From Mycobacterium sp. ITM-2016-00316 (GTDB taxonomy: Bacteria; Actinomycetota; Actinomycetes; Mycobacteriales; Mycobacteriaceae), in assembly GCF_002968335.2 (NCBI RefSeq), contig NZ_CP134398.1, positions 3,038,001 through 3,102,000 of the forward strand: 64,000 nucleotides of DNA. The letters are read 5' to 3'. Below the pieces are notes generated by a model. That model was not told where the DNA came from. It saw nothing but the letters and a program-made list of their open reading frames with translations, and did no database searches. Within the stretch, counting starts at the first letter, position 1. Every line of letters begins with the position of its first letter. Both the position numbers and the translations under genes were made by a program. Shown here piece by piece: positions 62,596 through 64,000 of the stretch.

Positions 62596-63729
62596 GTGCA
62601 CACTCCCCTCTGCGACCAATTGGGTATCGAATTCCCCATCTTCGCCTTCACCCACTGCCGCGACGTGGTGGTCGCGGTCAGCAAGGCCGGCGGGTTCGGC
62701 GTGCTGGGTGCGGTCGGATTCAGCCCGGAGCAGCTTGAGATCGAACTCAACTGGATCGACGAGAACATCGGCGACCACTCCTACGGCGTGGACATCGTGA
62801 TCCCGAACAAGTACGAGGGCATGGACGCCACCGATATGGATCCCGAGGTGCTCAAGAAGACGCTCAACGACTTGGTCCCGCAGGAACACATCGACTTCGC
62901 CAAGAAGATCCTGGCCGATCACGGCGTCCCGGTCGACCACAGCGACGATGACGCGCTGCAGCTGCTCGGCTGGACCGAGGCCACCGCCACCCCGCAGGTC
63001 GAGATCGCGCTCAAGCACCCCAAGATGACGTTGATCGCCAATGCGCTGGGTACCCCGCCCGCCGAGATGATCAAGCACATCCACGCCGAGGGCCGCAAGG
63101 TCGCGGCGCTGTGCGGCTCGCCGTCGCAGGCCCGCAAGCACGCCGACGCGGGGGTCGACATCATCATCGCCCAGGGCGGCGAGGCCGGCGGACACAGCGG
63201 CGAGATCGGCTCGATCGTGCTGTGGCCGCAGGTCGTCAAGGAGGTCGCGCCGGTGCCGGTGCTGGCCGCCGGCGGTATCGGCAGCGGGCAGCAGATCGCG
63301 GCGGCCCTGGCCCTGGGCACTCAGGGGGCCTGGACCGGCTCGCAGTGGGTGATGGTCGAGGAATCCGAGCACACCGCGCAGCAGCACGCCGCCTATGCGA
63401 AGGCCACCAGCAAGGACACCGTGCGCAGTCGGTCCTTCACCGGGAAGCCGGCCCGGATGCTGCGCAACGACTGGACCGAGGCCTGGGAGAAGCCGGAGAA
63501 CCCGAAGCCCCTCGGGATGCCGTTGCAGTACATGGTCTCCGGCATGGCCGTGGCCGCGACGCACAAGTTCCCCAACGAGTCGGTCGACGTGGCATTCAAC
63601 CCGGTCGGCCAGGTGGTCGGTCAGTTCGCCAAGGTCGAGAAGACCTCCGCGGTCATCGAGCGCTGGGTGCAGGAATACCTGGAGGCGACCAACACCCTCA
63701 ACGAGCTCAACGAAGCGGCCTCGGTCTAG
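62596..63729 (+). CDS. Nitronate monooxygenase family FMN enzyme
   Basis: A 377-aa NMO/2-nitropropane-dioxygenase-like protein. FMN-site features are GIEFPIFAFTHCRDVVVAVSKAGGFGVLGAVGF at the N-terminus, IIIAQGGEAGGHSGEIGSIVLWPQVV, VPVLAAGGIGSGQQIAAALALGTQGAWTGS. It oxidises nitronates or, in sterol-degrading bacteria, related enoyl substrates. GTG at 62596 follows GGAG. The KstR-type box suggests sterol-linked control. A strong terminator follows. Confidence 0.9.
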   Translation: MHTPLCDQLGIEFPIFAFTHCRDVVVAVSKAGGFGVLGAVGFSPEQLEIELNWIDENIGDHSYGVDIVIPNKYEGMDATDMDPEVLKKTLNDLVPQEHIDFAKKILADHGVPVDHSDDDALQLLGWTEATATPQVEIALKHPKMTLIANALGTPPAEMIKHIHAEGRKVAALCGSPSQARKHADAGVDIIIAQGGEAGGHSGEIGSIVLWPQVVKEVAPVPVLAAGGIGSGQQIAAALALGTQGAWTGSQWVMVEESEHTAQQHAAYAKATSKDTVRSRSFTGKPARMLRNDWTEAWEKPENPKPLGMPLQYMVSGMAVAATHKFPNESVDVAFNPVGQVVGQFAKVEKTSAVIERWVQEYLEATNTLNELNEAASV

Positions 63730-63745
63730 CCCGCCAAACCACCCG

Positions 63746-63784
63746 AAATGGCTGCTCCCGCGATCGCGGGGGCAGCCATTTTTT
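63746..63784 (+). terminator. Rho-independent terminator of the nitronate monooxygenase gene
   Basis: AAATGGCTGCTCCCGCG pairs with CGCGGGGGCAGCCATTT, followed by TTTT. Its first 17 bases (from CGAAATGG) and the GGGGCAGCCATTTT arm are the same as in the terminator at 30793-30827. Confidence 0.9.
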
Positions 63785-63800
63785 CGCCTCTGGCCCGGTC

Positions 63801-63835
63801 AGCGGAGTTATGTATGATGCTCTACATAATCCGCT
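63801..63835. promoter_or_regulatory. TetR-type dyad overlapping the -10 region
   Basis: AGCGGA-g-TTATGTA (63801-63814) pairs with TACATAA-TCCGCT (63823-63835), an interrupted ~13-bp arm dyad. It covers TATGAT (63813-63818), a good -10. It precedes the TetR-like gene at 63851, so autorepression is likely. Confidence 0.7.
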
Positions 63836-63850
63836 GCGAAGGGATATCCC

Positions 63851-64000
63851 ATGGCCTCGCCCCGTGACCGCATGGTCGCCTCCGCGGCGCTGCTCATCCG
63901 CGAACGCGGCGCACATGCCACGGCGATCTCAGACGTCCTCGAGCACAGCGGCGCACCGCGCGGTTCGGCCTACCACCACTTCCCCGGCGGGCGCACCCAA
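63851..64000 (+). CDS. TetR-family regulator, N-terminal part (partial)
   Basis: The first 50 codons: DRMVASAALLIRERGAHATAISDVLEHSGAPRGSAYHHFPGGRTQ is a TetR HTH with the recognition helix ending in SAYHHFPGG, typical of the group that senses drugs or lipophilic compounds. It runs off the window end. It is preceded by its likely own operator. Targets lie outside the window or are itself. Confidence 0.85.
   Translation, partial: MASPRDRMVASAALLIRERGAHATAISDVLEHSGAPRGSAYHHFPGGRTQ

Overview
This window looks like chromosomal DNA of a mycobacterium, probably a fast-growing environmental species (Mycolicibacterium type). The G+C content is high throughout. The lineage-typical genes are an antigen-85-like mycolyltransferase, an MmpS/MmpL pair, a wax-ester synthase/DGAT, a WhiB protein, DUF732 and DUF4333 proteins, a 13E12-type DUF222/HNH protein, two F420-type luciferase-like oxidoreductases and several Pro/Ala-rich exported proteins. 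I see no rRNA, tRNA, CRISPR array, insertion sequence or phage block.

Layout. 1-8.7 kb: cutinase tail, S4 protein, FAD oxidoreductase, ThrE-type exporter, DHFR-like reductase beside a serine-hydrolase remnant, cold-shock protein, an ArsR/SRPBCC pair divergent from a DUF899 gene, and an acyl-CoA synthetase. 8.6-16.7 kb: NYN protein, a UvrA-like ATPase with a single-base frameshift, DUF4333 lipoprotein, large LuxR regulator, GXWXG protein, a RipD-like non-catalytic NlpC/P60 protein and thiol peroxidase. 16.7-26.3 kb: APH-like kinase, DUF222/HNH protein, P450, MenC, alkaline-phosphatase-like enzyme, MOSC, SGNH hydrolase and acyltransferase 3. 26.3-30.8 kb: an mmpS-mmpL-DUF732-DUF5078 operon behind an IdeR-like iron box, read as a siderophore-export unit. 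31-41 kb: NlpC/P60 protein behind a perfect CRP-type site, CynX-type MFS/FCD-regulator pair, YaaA, mycolyltransferase, WS/DGAT, amidohydrolase. 41-49.8 kb: AraC, TetR and WhiB regulators with a 34-bp dyad between the last two, alpha/beta hydrolase, two LLM oxidoreductases, CinA, and an SDR/DapB-like pair flanking a KstR-type box.

49.8-59.5 kb is a minus-strand block that looks like a nitrogen-compound catabolic system. It holds an APC permease, two SDRs (one lacking its catalytic motif), a ureohydrolase, a CE4/PuuE-type hydrolase, a Rieske oxygenase with its flavin/2Fe-2S reductase, a PucR regulator, FmdB and formamidase. The first seven genes overlap or nearly touch, so they are probably one transcript: uptake, oxidation, ring or amide opening, release of urea or an amine, with formamide hydrolysed by the nearby formamidase. 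The substrate cannot be read from the sequence. 59.7-64 kb: polyprenyl diphosphate synthase, HAD phosphatase, a Bfd-like ferredoxin and an unknown 206-aa protein divergent from a nitronate monooxygenase across a second KstR-type box, then the start of a TetR gene behind its own dyad.
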